A stretch of 64,000 bases of DNA from Blasia pusilla (Eukaryota; Marchantiophyta; Marchantiopsida; Blasiales). A program made the position numbers and the translations under genes. Positions 1 through 11,489 of this stretch are shown one piece after another; the stretch's first letter is position 1, and each line of letters opens with the position of its first letter. The stretch is taken from positions 46,562,001 to 46,626,000 of the forward strand of contig CM114271.1 of NCBI GenBank assembly GCA_050084515.1. Direction: 5' to 3'. Below the pieces are notes generated by a model. That model saw nothing but the letters and a program-made list of their open reading frames with translations, was not told the origin of the DNA and did no database searches.

Positions 1-2560
1 AACATATTTACCTGGGTGAGTAAGATATAAGCGACCAATGGGATGACCAGAACCATTTCTCCTTTGAATTCTACGAATCCATTTTTTTTTGGGTCCAACG
101 ATAATAGGAAGGAAAGTCGATGTATAGATATTTGCGAGCCTCCAAATCTAACTGATTAGTTGCAAACCATTGTGTAAGAGTTGTCTCCCTATTCCTTTGT
201 AGTATCTCCTCAACATTATCGTGATCGTTGAAGAAAACACTTTGTAACTCGGATAGATGAACTCCCAACCTTATAATACTTGGATTTTCCGCATGTAAGC
301 TAAACTTGAACAATCTCCAACATCTTTAAGAGGAAGAAACGTATTTATATATATAAGAGACACAAAAATGATGACAAGAAATTAGTAAAGTGTGATATGT
401 TCTCGAATGTAGACATATTGAAGGAATGAAAAAAGAATTCACAAAAGAGTGATTACCTTGCATCAAGATAATGTGAAGTTTCATCAATTGACTCCCTTGT
501 CGTTTCAGTGCTTGCCTCATTTGAAACCTTAAATGATATCGCATCGGATCCCTTATATACATATTTGTATAAATATTTTACAGCTGAGATGGCATTCGTG
601 ATCTCCAAATTGATATGACAATCAAAGAGAGTACATAACAAAGGATTGTAAGGAAGGACCCAACGTTTGTCCAAACTTTGATTGCGCTTCATTACTTTTA
701 TTCCATTATCCAGCCTGTATCATAAGAATGAAGGAAAACCCTAAACCCTAAACCCTAATATAAATTCACCTGATAAAAAAATTAGAAGTTAGGGAATTTT
801 TGAAAATCCTAAAGATGCAAAGTTAGATTACATACCTTCGATAAATCGGATATCCAACCTTACTCTTCGTAGTTATGCTTGCAAAAGGCTTAGGATAATC
901 TTTGGTATACTTCTTGATTTCCTTATCCATGCATGGAGAATTTGGATTAAGTTGTCCACATGGACCATGAACCATGCAATTTGTTACAGTAGAATGAAGT
1001 GTAGGATGAGTGTTTGGATTGGGAATCTCAGCAGATATTATATCATCATAATCAGATGTTGAGCGTGGCTTATCCTCATGATGAAGAATAATCAAAATAT
1101 GTATATGTGGTAGACCTCTTTTTTGGAATTCAACCACATGAATGCAACCAACAGCCCTTCCCAATATGTGCATCTCGAGAATAAGCCTTAATAACTCCTT
1201 TTTTTTTTTCTCAAAAACTCGCACAATCAAATCTGGTCTATCGGTAGGTTGTTGACAAGGTAATAGTGTTGAAGTGATCTCCACCCATTTAGGATTGCAC
1301 GTCATTGTTAGAAAGTAATCTGGTTTCCCATGGTGCCTCACAATGGCCACTGAATCTTGATAAAGTTGATACATATGGCGCGGGCCTCCACTAAAAGAAG
1401 ATGGCAATACAATACGCCTCCCAAACCTTGCACCATCTCTGTCACTTTGATATAGAATATCCTTTAGACCTTGATATAATTCAGCTCGCAACTTCTTTTG
1501 ATTTAATAGAACTCAAGATAGTCATTGCATCTCTACTATAGCATACAAATCAACCATGTACTCTTGAATAAGATGCCCAAATCAAAGCAAACGATTATCG
1601 TCATCGCACCAATACTTTTTTGAAGTCGAAAAGAGGCAAATTGTAGCGCTGTAATTGTTTTTCTCCTTCCTTCATGAAGAATCTCACCATCAATTCTTTC
1701 TTCCTCAATACAGTCATCAAATCCTTGCATGTCTCCATCCAATGTAGTAGGAATAATGATAGTCATGATTTCCTCAAATCTCCCAAGAGGTATTCCTGGA
1801 TGTCATCCTACTTCACTATAGAGAAATAATAGAACAAAATGTCATAGAACATATGCTTCATTTAGATCTGAAATACGAAGAACTCCTCCACCATGTAATT
1901 GGACAATAATATCATGTGGGTTCACATGTTCACTACCATCACTAGGTAAGATTGCTACAACCTGGATGCAATTGGCAAGCTATAACGTTTGGCCTCGATC
2001 ATGCGTCTTTAGAATGGTACGAAAATTAGATCCACTTGCCTCATTTGCAATGTGTTGAAATATCCTCACATAGGGATTATGTTCATGTAACATATCTTGC
2101 AACCCTCTTAAGATCTCAGGTTGGAGATCATTAGACATAACTCTTCCTCGATTTTCCAATTCATTTTTAGTTGAGCAAATTGGAGATTACTCCCCTCATC
2201 GGGATGCAATGGGCCGATGTTGTGATAAATTCCACCTTGAATACAAAAGTGTCCGGTTCCAGCAACTTGCTCCTTGACTCGAGCTCCATTAGATGCTAAC
2301 TGAAGAGCACAATTATAAGCTCGAGTGTGTCAAAGAAAATGAAAACTTTCAGCTCCAACACCAGAAATCAACGATTTCAAGAATGGAGGACAACACCTTA
2401 AGAAAGGGAGTTGTACTTTTCCATGATTACAACACATTCCAAAACAAGTTTCGATACCTTGTACTCTTTACCTTTTCATACTTCCAATGTAAGGCATAAC
2501 ATGAAGGGCATGTTTTTGTCATAGAACCAATAGTATGACGCCCAGTTACTTTGTTGATAC
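1..2560 (-). pseudogene. Helitron Rep (HUH) protein, 3' part off window, decayed
   Basis: Rolling-circle replication initiator of an autonomous Helitron, which nicks and joins single-stranded DNA. Reading right to left: a Helitron N-like region (about 2,350-1,540) with blocks such as GGIYHNIGPLHPDEGSN, NPYVRIFQHIANEASGSNFR and HPGIPLGRFEEIM; then Rep with GRRIVLPSSFSGGPRHMYQ and TCNPKW; then the HUH metal site in QKRGLPHIHILI near 1,130-1,095. Two introns with GT-AG borders fit the reading: 715-835 (phase 2) and 324-456. A third donor lies at 11. The last exon ends in GHPIGRLYLTHP, which belongs to the post-HUH Rep block. At least three in-frame stops occur between 2,150 and 1,800, and a frameshift sits in the A-run at 81-90. 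The catalytic tyrosines and helicase would lie left of the window. Family is clear; activity of this copy is unlikely. Confidence 0.85.
735..758. repeat. Short interstitial telomere-type repeat (CCCTAAA)n
   Basis: About three units of CCCTAAA, the plant-type telomere repeat. They lie inside the inferred first intron of the Helitron Rep gene. The tract is too short and too internal to mark a chromosome end. Short telomere-like tracts are common in plant introns and 5' leaders. Confidence 0.8.
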
Positions 2561-2581
2561 TTGCTCGTAGTCTTAACTTTA

Positions 2582-2959
2582 TTATATCACTCTCTTGGAA
2601 GTTCCGAATTCGTGCAACATTGCGTGACGTGTTAACTCTTGAAACTCGTCCAACATTATGATTTGGTGACTGAGGAGATTTAATCCATGATATACATAAG
2701 ATACTTGCTTGACATCTCTAGGTGTTACATGAGTAGATACCTCAAATGTATTGTGTGTGGAAAAATTGTTGATAACCTCGTCTTCTTGTTGAATAGATAT
2801 ATCCTCCACCATTTTTGTACCATCATTTGTAGATTGACCATCTTTTTGAATGGATATGTCCTCCATAATGGTCGTAGAATTATTCATAGGTTGTCCATCT
2901 TGAGGTACATAGAGATCCTCCATAATAGGATTGTTACATGTTACATTGGGAATGTCCAT
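2582..2959 (-). CDS. Hypothetical ORF upstream of Helitron Rep, with internal repeats
   Basis: A 125-aa open frame just upstream of the Helitron N-like region on the same strand. Its first half holds three imperfect copies of a ~16-residue unit built on MEDISIQKDGQSTND. The C-terminal part (ELTRHAMLHEFGTSKRVI) shows no family I recognise. It could be the N-terminal exon of the Helitron protein, since plant Helitron proteins often have long acidic N-terminal extensions, or it could be a chance frame. No spliced connection to the Rep part could be shown. Confidence 0.3.
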   Translation of the reverse strand: MDIPNVTCNNPIMEDLYVPQDGQPMNNSTTIMEDISIQKDGQSTNDGTKMVEDISIQQEDEVINNFSTHNTFEVSTHVTPRDVKQVSYVYHGLNLLSHQIIMLDEFQELTRHAMLHEFGTSKRVI

Positions 2960-4450
2960 AATCCCCTCATGAGTCGCGGGCCTACAAAAAAAAAGAGAAT
3001 ATAATCATCAAAATTTCATTGGATAATTCATCGTATGTGTGATATAGGAAACATGAGAAACTACATACCATGGCTACAACTACCTTACCTAGAAATTATG
3101 TCTTGCATAATAGTTCGATTGTCATAGAGGTTGTGACGGCTTCCTCCTTTTACTTCTCTTCTTCTTTTGTAATCTCTTTGATAGATTGTAATTTTTTTTT
3201 TTTTCATGACTAAACTCTCGGCACGAAGAAGTCATTTTCATTTCTGGGCCTCCCCACGTAATACCTTTTGGAAGTCACGAAAAGAAGTTGGATTTGATGG
3301 AATAATAAGTGGGTGCAACCAGATTGCATGCAAAAATGTGAGAAACAAACACCAAGAATTTGGGTGAGTAGGCTAAAACAGGCTCAAAAGGATTAGAATC
3401 GAAATTGCAAATTATGGGCCATAGGAAAAACTCACGTGGGAGATGATTCAATGAGGAGAGGGGGTGGTTGTCGTTTTCTTTGATTTCCTAACTTTTGAGC
3501 ATAAATTGCTCGATTTCTTTTTTGGGCCTCGGCGCGAAGTACCTTTCGATAATCGCATAAATCTACAGGATTTTATGGGAGAGGAAGTTTATACACACAA
3601 TAAGGCCAACATATTGTTAGATTATATGGAAAAAAATGCATTTCAACACCCTCACAAAAGCACAACAATTGAAAGAGATTGGAGGAACTTGGGCACCGTA
3701 CGTTGGGGACATTAGACTAAGTGGAGCATGAGGTACTTGTCCATGTTGCAGTCTTTGAGGTAAATTTGTAATATCACGAAGTCCATGATGCTCCATCCCA
3801 ACATCCACAAATATCTGCTAGACAGACGAAGAGAAAAATGGTAAGAAAGTGGAAAAATAGATTAAGATGAAAAAAAACATAGAGTGAAAGAATTATTAAC
3901 AAACTTCAAAATTCCCCTCAAAAAAAAGGAAAAAGTAAGACAAAGGAAAAGAGTGGAGAAAATTATTTTGAACCGAGAAAAAAAAACGGGGAATTGAGAA
4001 GATAATATTGAAGAGAAATAAGATAGAAGGTGTGATGTAGTAGATGAAAATTTGGCACTAAAATGGAAAGGAAGGGAGAAAGTGGAGAAGAATAAAAAGT
4101 AGAGTGAAAGAAGGGAAAAGAAAGGAAAAAAGTGGATCAAAATCTTTGGAACCTAAAAAAAAGACGGGGGATTGAGAAGAAAAAATTGAAGAGAAATACG
4201 ATAGAACTTCTTATGTAGTAGAGTAAAACTAAAATGGGAAGGGAGGGAAAAAGTGGAGAAAAGATTAAAAAAAGTGGAGAAAAAAATAGGAAGGGAAGGG
4301 GAAAAAATTGAGAAAAAAGTTGAATTTTTTTTTAAGAGGGGAGAATAGAAGGGACAAAATGGTTTTATTGGAATTAAAAAAATTATTGAGGGTAAGAAAA
4401 CAAAAATTAGAAAAGGAAAAATGAAAATAGGAAAATAAAAAATAAAGAAA
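2960..4450. other. AT-rich intergenic DNA with long polypurine stretch
   Basis: No gene recognised. From about 3,830 to 4,450 the plus strand is strongly purine-rich, with runs of AAAA, GGGA and repeats of a GTGGAGAAAA-like phrase. Two blocks (about 3,950-4,020 and 4,140-4,210) repeat each other, sharing CGGGGAATTGAGAAGA-like text, which suggests a degenerate tandem duplication. Confidence 0.5.
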
Positions 4451-4459
4451 AAGAAATTT

Positions 4460-5440
4460 GGCCTGCCGATTTTCCACCGTCCGATTGTTTCGATCCGGAG
4501 CGTCAGATCTATGTGAGGAGAATCTGACCATGTAGGATCATAGGTGCATCAGTACCGTCGGATTTAGGGCTCTAAGATCGGACAGTCTGATCTCAGAGTT
4601 GTGTCACAGCCGTTGGATCAAGGGGCGGAGATTGGACGGTCTGATCTCCGCCCAAGTTCAACGGCCTCCTCACTCGCCGCTCTAAGCGGTGAGTGAGGAG
4701 CAACGGCTTCCCCTCCTCCTCACTCATTTTGCACAGGCGGCTCGGGCCTGTGCGTTCCCTCTCGGCGCCTTGCCCTCGCGCGCTGAATTTGCAGAGGACG
4801 CTCAGGCCCATGCGCTCCCCCCCCTACGACCTTCCTTTTCGTCACTCAGCACAGGCCGCTCAGGCATGTTTGCCCCGCCCTCGTTCACTCTGCGGAGGCC
4901 ACTCGGGCCTATCTGCTCCGCTCGCCCTGTCTCTTCCTGTTTCTCAATCTGGCTCAGGGACTCTTTGCTCACGGGTCATTTTTTACGGCTCGGGGCTCTA
5001 CTGATTTTGCTTGGGGCTCTGGTGTTTTAGCTCGAGGTTGCGCTCGTGAGCGCAAGCGCAGGTCGTGTTTCCCCCTTGCGCTTCTTTGCTGTTTGCCTAC
5101 AACATCCCCTCTCGTTGACTGATGTGTCACCTACAGAGAAACTTGCTCCCTTCCATCGCCGTCACCTTCATGCAAGCCTGAGCCTTATGCTCTATTTTCC
5201 GCCTCCCCTTACGTCTGCCATCCATGGCTCTCCCCGTGTTCGGCCCAACACTTTGACGTTCACAGACACCTTACTGCGACTGTCACCCGGTGCCTGCCCT
5301 TGTGTGCTTTCGCAGCAAAGTGTGTGGGTTTATTCTTGTTGGGGAGGTTGGCTTTGCAGGTTTGGTAGACGCCAAGTAGGTTTCGGGTTAGGGGCGGGAG
5401 TGCTCACGACGCTAGTCATAATGGGTACAGGGTGACCAAA
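4460..5440. other. GC-richer unclassified region with short internal repeats
   Basis: A clear rise in GC against its surroundings. Two similar phrases, ATCGGACAGTCTGATCTC and ATTGGACGGTCTGATCTC, lie near 4,578 and 4,632. From 4,730 a loose repeat built on CAG(G/A)(C/G)GGCTC(A/G)GGCCTGTGCG recurs several times. The plus-strand open frames here are arginine-, serine- and proline-rich and overlap in several frames, as expected from base composition. The region could be the end of an unrecognised mobile element. Confidence 0.4.
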
Positions 5441-5513
5441 TGCACACATTTGCAAAATTTGCTTTACAAGATAAATTTGAGAGCTTTACAAGATAAATTT
5501 GAAGGCAACGCTC

Positions 5514-5932
5514 ACTTGCATTGATCTCCTTTGTCTTCCAGCTAGCCCCGACGTCTTTTGTGTGCTCCTACTCGAACTTCCAGTAGAGTCTGATTTAGTT
5601 GGTTCATGGCCTTGAACTTTCTTTTCAACTCGGATATCCTTAACTGGCTTTGGAATGTACTCTTTTGAAGAGTGCACGTCATTTCGTCCTTTGCTTGGTT
5701 TCAGATCGTCACTTAAAGGCCGCTTTGATGTAGGCCGCACATGATACTCGACTGACTATACACGAAATTTCAAGCTGCTATCTGGCTCGATGAAGGGTTC
5801 CTCTATAGGTTCTGAGGAGGGTGGTGAATCCCTTTTGGCATCACCAAACCCTAGCTCGCTGTCATAAACTAACCGTGTCCCCCATTCTGCGATGACTTTG
5901 CCTGAATCTTTCGGACTCGACTCCAACCTGAT
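5514..5932 (-). pseudogene. Probable orphan exon of an unidentified gene (one in-frame stop)
   Basis: On the minus strand an acceptor-like CAATCAG is followed by about 139 codons that look coding: an acidic, Ser-rich stretch (DSELGFGDAKRDSPPSSEPI) and then a basic, Ser/Arg-rich stretch ending SGLAGRQRRSMQ. A donor-like GTGAGC follows directly. The frame is interrupted once by TAG near 5,756; the same frame continues on both sides. I do not recognise the family. No matching exons were found to either side. Because a Helitron-type 5' terminus lies at 6,502 on the same strand, this may be a captured gene fragment, but no matching Helitron 3' end was found. Confidence 0.4.
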
Positions 5933-6501
5933 TGAGTCATTTTCAGAAATTAGATGTTCATGCAGTAGTAGGCAAGAATAGAAAGTAGAACTGAGAATAA
6001 AATGTTGTATGAAGCGTGAAGCAAATGCATGTACGCTTAGCTTTTTACTCTTATAAAAAAACGGAAATCCAAGCCTCACCTCCCCGTGTGTAAAAACTGT
6101 GAATGTGAGACTTGGCTTAGTGGTTAAATACTTGTTTCTCAGACCCCTGAAGTGTCCAAACCGCCTCCTTTCCAATCTGATTAGGTTTCAAATTAGATTT
6201 CGTGGAATGAAATCGCAATTGTCGTTCACTAACTCCACTACTTTCCTTAATGGTATAAAAACCGCTACCGGCTACCGACTACTGAATTTTAATACAACGT
6301 ATGGTTGGTTCTCGTACAAACAAATATACGTTATAATCATACCAAACACGCCGCCACGAAATGCCTAATAAAAAATCCACACGTGGCAGCCTGGGAGGGG
6401 AGTATGGAAGGACACGTGGCAAGTCGGTAGGCCTTCATAACGGACACATGTCATGCGGAGGAAGTTCTTGCCTGGAACCCCAGACTCTTTTAATAGTATA
6501 G

Positions 6502-6503
6502 AT
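6502..6503 (-). mobile_element. Candidate Helitron 5' terminus (TC end), minus orientation
   Basis: On the minus strand the text A|TCTATACTATTAAAAGAG starts at 6,502. Helitrons begin with TC and insert between A and T, and this AT-rich start is typical of plant copies. The element would run toward lower coordinates. No hairpin plus CTRR end was identified for it. Confidence 0.35.
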
Positions 6504-6530
6504 AATTTCATTCTTCTATAAAAGTTTAAA

Positions 6531-6723
6531 TCTATATTATTAGGGGAGAATGCCTTCTTATTTGCAAATTGCAAACATTTCTATGTTCAACACGTTGCAA
6601 TTGAACAACAAGAAAATATGAAATGTTTGGAACCCTTATTCCCGTCCCTTCATGGACTATACACTGATAAAAACTCTTCAAACACTTTTTGATGTCTTGC
6701 GCATAGCACTAGCACCTTAGTAG
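6531..6723 (+). mobile_element. Non-autonomous Helitron, ~193 bp, decayed 3' end
   Basis: Starts with A|TCTATATTATTAGGGGAG and ends in CACCTTAGTAG|T after a weak hairpin. It aligns in inverted orientation with the element at 22,369-22,588, sharing the 5' end, a TTTGCAAA block, CTTCA(C/T)GGA(A/C)TATACACT and CTTCAAACAC. The expected terminal CTAG reads GTAG here. It carries no gene. Confidence 0.65.
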
Positions 6724-7560
6724 TAAGCATCTCTCACAAAATTGGTTTTTTTAATAATTTGGAAAGAATTTTCATTTCAAAATTCAAGTATAATTTCCAC
6801 TTTCTCAAATCTAATAAAATTTCAGTTTTAAAATAATACTACTCTTCAATTAAAATTAAAATAATAACCAACTCCCTTAAATAATTTCACTCCTCCATAA
6901 AAGTTTAAACAATATCTACTCTTCCCCCTCCACTCATCCCACCAAAATAACACCCACTAACTAAATTATTAATTAATTTTACTTAATGAAATAGTTTCCA
7001 TTTTCTATTCAAATTCATTTTCCTGTTCCCAAATATCATAAATGAATTAGCATGATTATTTTAAAAAATATTCATATTTATGATTCCAAAAATCATACCT
7101 AATTTATTTTTTCTTAAATCTTAGAATAGTAATAACATTCCACTCTTCTAAATAATTCCACTCCTCAATTAAAATTTGAATGATACCCCACTACTCTAGT
7201 AATTCCACAATTCCATAAAATTTTGAACAACATATACTCCTTCTCTATTAATATTCATTTTCTCTTCCCATCAAATATGAATTAAGGGGAAATTTTTTTA
7301 ATTTTTTTTTCTAATTATTCCATTTTTTATTGTACATCTAGGGTCACATATTATAATATCAATAAATTAAATTAATCATCTTAATTAAATAATAAACCTA
7401 AATTTCTCTTCTACTCAAATTTATTTTCTCTACACATCTAATGTGAATCAAGGGAAAAAATTCAAACATGATATAATTTTGTCCTATTGTACATAACGGG
7501 TTGCCCATTATAATATAGGCAAGATCGCTAATAATAATCTAGATTTTAATCCCTAAATAT
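6724..7560. repeat. AT-rich dispersed repeat, inverted copy near 20.06-20.47 kb
   Basis: No gene. The stretch from about 6,950 to 7,200 matches the reverse complement of about 20,060-20,470: CTTAGAA(T/G)(A/G)GTAATAACATT, CACTCTTCTAA and ATTAAAATTTATTTTCCCTTCC-like phrases occur in the same order. These are two copies of one AT-rich repeat family of unknown class. Confidence 0.5.
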
Positions 7561-7575
7561 TTCTCATGTTGTTAT

Positions 7576-8140
7576 GTGAGAATATTTATCTTAGGTGTTG
7601 AACTTGATGACCTTGATGTATGGATGCGAACATGTTCTCAGAGGGCTGAGTTGTTTCGGAGAATGATGCCCATGGTGTTTGAGAACTCGGCGATTGCGCA
7701 ACATCGGGATATGTTGAGGTATGCGACTATCCGGGGAGGTGGTTATCGACCTACTATCTGGAGGTTTCATCAGGGAGACTATGTCTACTTGTAGCAGACG
7801 GCACCCATGACGTTGCATGTGACTGCTAGGCGTACTATCTTGAGAATGCGTGAGGTTTTGTCATCCGGTGTTCTCTTATTGGAGGGATGCAATGGTATGG
7901 TTTGGAAGGACCATGTGCGTAACTATGCGCCATGTTATCTTCCGAACATTGACGGTACAGTTGATCCGAGCTTAGCAATAGTTCCTGCAGGCTTGCGGTG
8001 TATGTTGTGTGGTTCCGCCCGTGATGCAGCCACTATGGTGGTCTGTGATGGGTGTTCGAGAGGATGGCATATGGCATGTTTGACACCACCTCTCACTAGG
8101 GTTCCTCAGGGACGATAGATGTATCCTAGATGTACATAGA
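7576..8140 (+). pseudogene. Ty3/gypsy integrase C-terminal region with PHD finger, older family
   Basis: Fragment of a retrotransposon Pol protein. The first part (VWMRTCSQRAELFRRMMP ... YATIRGGGYRPTIWRFHQGDYVYL) is the region after the integrase core. A TAG then interrupts a frame that continues with TARRTILRMREVLSSGVLLLEG and VWKDHVRNYAPCYLPNIDGT. It ends in a PHD finger: CMLC, CDGC, H and C of GWHMAC, and final YPRC. A TAG sits where the young copies read GRWVCPRC. It is followed by a polypurine tract and terminal repeats, so this is the 3' end of an element whose 5' part is lost. Compared with the young copies at 54 and 63 kb it is clearly diverged. Confidence 0.85.
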
Positions 8141-8309
8141 GTAGGTAGTTCTATATTCTGACTTGTGTCTGCCACATGGATGACAAGAAGGCCACTAACA
8201 ATGGGGCCACATGAGCACCCGACCTTCTTGCTCTTAGCGTCCGAGAGATGTATGTCATGGTAGGTAGGGATAGATGGCTATCTGGAGTTAGAGGGACCTA
8301 ACCACCAGC

Positions 8310-8320
8310 TAGGGGGGGCG
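8310..8320 (+). other. Polypurine tract of the older Ty3 element
   Basis: TAGGGGGGGCG directly before the first b module. In Ty3-type elements plus-strand DNA synthesis is primed from such a tract. The young copies have the equivalent TAGGGGGGCGAG at the same place. Confidence 0.65.
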
Positions 8321-9099
8321 ATTGGAGATATTTTGGTACTTCTTGTCTCGTTGTTTGGATTCCATGAGTTAGCATTAGACCGTGCGTGTTTGTATGTATG
8401 CGTGTTCGATGACAACGATGTATATTGTGTAGCGATGTATATGCGCACGACATCTGTCACGTATTTTAGGATAGAATGGTGAGATCTAGTAGAGCGCCTT
8501 TGCAAGTAGTGGAGGATAGACTCAGGAGGTGGAGGATGACTTGCTGAGGCTCCGGGAAACCTGAGAGAGCAGGTTTTCCCTTCGTTTCGGCTCATTTGGA
8601 GCCTTGTTGAGAACTTACTATTTTAGGTAAGTACCATTTTGAGTATATGATCAACTTTATATTTTTGGTAAGTATCCCTTGACCTCCTACATTAGGTCAA
8701 GAGCCAAGGAGGTGACTTGGGAGCATAGGTTACCATGGAAAGAGTTTGGGAGAGGGAAGGGGTATACCTCAAGGAGAGAGAGCTTGAGAGCTCATTCTCT
8801 CTTTGTTGAACCTCTTGGCATGAGGTGGCGGAGCTATGGTCTTGCTTGCCTTGTGTGTGTAACCCGAGCCTCTCATTAGGAGAGTGGGTTTGGTTTGATA
8901 TTGAGAGAGACATGTGAGAGTGCACACATATGAGAACTATGGTGTTGTGAGAGAGATTGGATCTTATTTTAATTGGAGATATTTTGGTACTTCCAATCTC
9001 GTTGTTTGGATGCCATGAGTTAGCATGGGATCGTGCGTGTTTGTGTGTGTGTTTAGTAACAACGATGTATATTGTGTAGCGATGTGTATGCGCACGACA
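8321..9099 (+). repeat. 3' terminal repeats b1-a2-b2 of the older Ty3 family
   Basis: Three blocks follow the polypurine tract: b1 at 8,321-8,452, starting ATTGGAGATATTTTGG and ending GCGCACGACA; a spacer TC; a2 at 8,455-8,971, starting TGTCACG; and b2 at 8,972-9,099, again ATTGGAGATATTTTGG to GCGCACGACA. The two b blocks are about 90% alike by eye. The arrangement is the same as in the young family at 53.45-54.03 kb although the sequences are quite different. Confidence 0.75.
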
Positions 9100-11150
9100 T
9101 GTATCGTGTCGATCTCCACCTTCTCACTCCTCTACACATCACCATATGTAGACCCAATCGCGACTCTCCCTTATTGTAGCTTGTCCCTTTCACTTGATGG
9201 CCCTGACTAGCCACTTGGTTATGTGCCTTTAACGTTGTCCTCGTTATTGCATAATCCTCACCTTGGGCTCCTACTTACGACCCCCGACTTCTATCACATC
9301 AACTTGATACAAATATGGCCCCATCACCTTCTTTCTCCCTAACTCCTCATTAATGTAGCCAAGCCTTGATGTGTATCTCTATGGATATCGAACTAACCTT
9401 GCTCTTTGGACTCCAAAGATCCCGCGTCCCTGGTCGACCTTTACTCTTATCACTTGCATGGATCGTCTAAGCTCTGTTCTACCTCGATAACTAGCTTTCT
9501 TATTTTCTTTACTCTATTTGGGCTCCGTACTATATCTCCTCTTAGTTGTGCACTTCATATGCACTCCTCGACACAACTCCCTATGCAAGCCTTACCTAGC
9601 GTCGCCTTTGGATCCCACTAAATCCACATTCCTATGCCAAATTCATGAACTCGTCTTGTCACAACTTATCCAACTATCAGCCCACCATATGCATTCAAGC
9701 CCAACGGAGCTTCACTTTGTTACTCTTCGTGACCTAATCCATGGCCCCAACCTCACATATGACCTTAATTCAATGTAATCGGATTCAAGGTATTTGTGTG
9801 TGACATAACCCTAGTCTTGTCTGGTCATATACACACAAAAAATTTCCCCCTACCTCCTCGCATCTTTCTCATATAAAATCAAAGTAAGAACAAATCACAC
9901 GGCCAACTCGACTCTCAAATCTACATTGTAATATCAAACCACATTCATCCTTTGCCATGATGAAATTCGGCATCTAACACCCTAGTTCCTACCAAACACT
10001 AAGCAAGAAAGGTGCTCCCAAGGCTCAACATGAGAAAGATGGCTTGTGAAAGCCTTATGTCCCTCTCTTATATCCTTGGGAAAAGGAAAAAGGTCTTCCC
10101 TAAAAATAACCCTCCAAACAATAATCTATGTGTGTTGGTTATTGGATGATAGTGAACTTGGTCAACCAATATTTTGGCCGAGAATAACAAGACAGGGAAA
10201 TCTCTAGAAATGATGATCTTGACGTAACAAACTTATCGCCAAATTTATTTGACACCTATGGATAAACCCATTGATCCTCTATGTCGTCGACATGGTAGAG
10301 CTATATCCGTTAACTAACTAAGATGTTACACATATTTTGTAAGAGGTCTGATACCGTAAAGTGCTCTAGGTACTTATAGGATTCTCCATGAAAACCCCAC
10401 CTTTCCCATCATCTATCATAGGCCTTTGATATTGCCCACAATCCAAACGTGGTTTGCGACCCGCACACCTATTTTTAGCTAGTTATATATCCCCCAAGAT
10501 GGATGGGCATAGTTTTCCTCCAATTTTGGAAATCCTAACTCCCCAAATGTATCTCAAAGCTTGGACCTGCAATTTTTTATATCTCATGGGTAGCACATAT
10601 CTTTACTCTTGCCGTTTGGTGTCTCATGGTTGTCTTGCAACTGTTCACATTTTGTGACTAGCCTTATGGCGTTTTAGGTGCCCTTCTTGACTACTCTTGT
10701 GTTTAGTGCTTCTTATTCTTGACTCAAATCTTGGCTCAAAGTTCTCACACCTTGCTTGCTTTGCCCTTATCACTGAATGTAGCTTTGACCTTTCTCTCCT
10801 AAGCTAGTCTCAAGGCGCATGCCCGTCTCAACTAGCATTATATTAGTTGTGTGGTTGATTCCACCGTCGGTCCTAGTCTCGCGACTACCTAGTCTAGGTT
10901 TTGAATTTATTGGATCACACAAAGGTCTCTCCTCCTTAGACTTGTAATTATGACTCACTTCTTGGATCCCTATATGGGCAATATAGACTTAGTTGTATGC
11001 AACATTGTACCACATATCAAAATTTGTAACTTATTGGCTAGTTTGACCGTATATTATTGTTCTAATTTTTGACACATAAAAAGTGTACTTTGAATATTAT
11101 CCAGATAGAATTTCTTTGATTATCATAGTCTAGGCTATTGTTTCAATGAA
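9100..11150. other. Unclassified repeat-like DNA
   Basis: No gene recognised; the open frames are short and look random. The block at about 10,690-10,985 is a dispersed repeat: phrases such as ACCTAGTCTAGGTTT, CTCAAATCTTGG/CTTGGATCAAGG and TCCTAAG(C/G)(T/-)TAGTCTCAA recur in the same order at about 30,935-31,215. Confidence 0.4.
10690..10985 (+). repeat. Dispersed repeat copy 1 (partner at 30,935-31,215)
   Basis: The shared order is CTTGACTC, CTTGC(T/A)..TTTGCCCTTAT, TCCTAAG.TAGTCTCAA, ACTAG.(A/G)TTA, TACCTAGTCTAGGTTT and GG(A/G)TCACAC. Same orientation, moderately diverged. Class unknown. Confidence 0.5.
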
Positions 11151-11489
11151 ACAATCATTTATTTTAAACTCCACTTGATAAACTTATTCTATTTTCTCTC
11201 ATGAAAAAAATAATTCTTTTGCAATGGTATAAATGCAGATAATATATGGAAGAGCATTAATATTGTATGAGGTTGGAATATGTGGATATGTATGATATGA
11301 TATTTTGTATCATCTTCTGTGAGCTCTATTATAGGGTCTTTCACATTCTCCATATTGTTGAATATGTGGATATGAGTTTGTGAAGTCGTATGATTTGACA
11401 CATCAAAGTTGATCTATCGATTTCTAAAGTTTGTTTTTCTACCATTGCTTCCAAATAATGAGTGGAAGTCAAGAGGTAATCAATTTGGG

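Noticed and set aside
735-758. Chromosome end
   Set aside because: Only about three telomere units, inside an intron of a Helitron gene.
4593-5435. Plus- and minus-strand frames of 70-130 codons
   Set aside because: Overlapping in several frames, Ser/Pro/Arg-rich, no splice or family signal.
8321-8452. b1 block as an independent MITE
   Set aside because: It lacks terminal inverted repeats and always follows the polypurine tract, so it belongs to the retroelement end.
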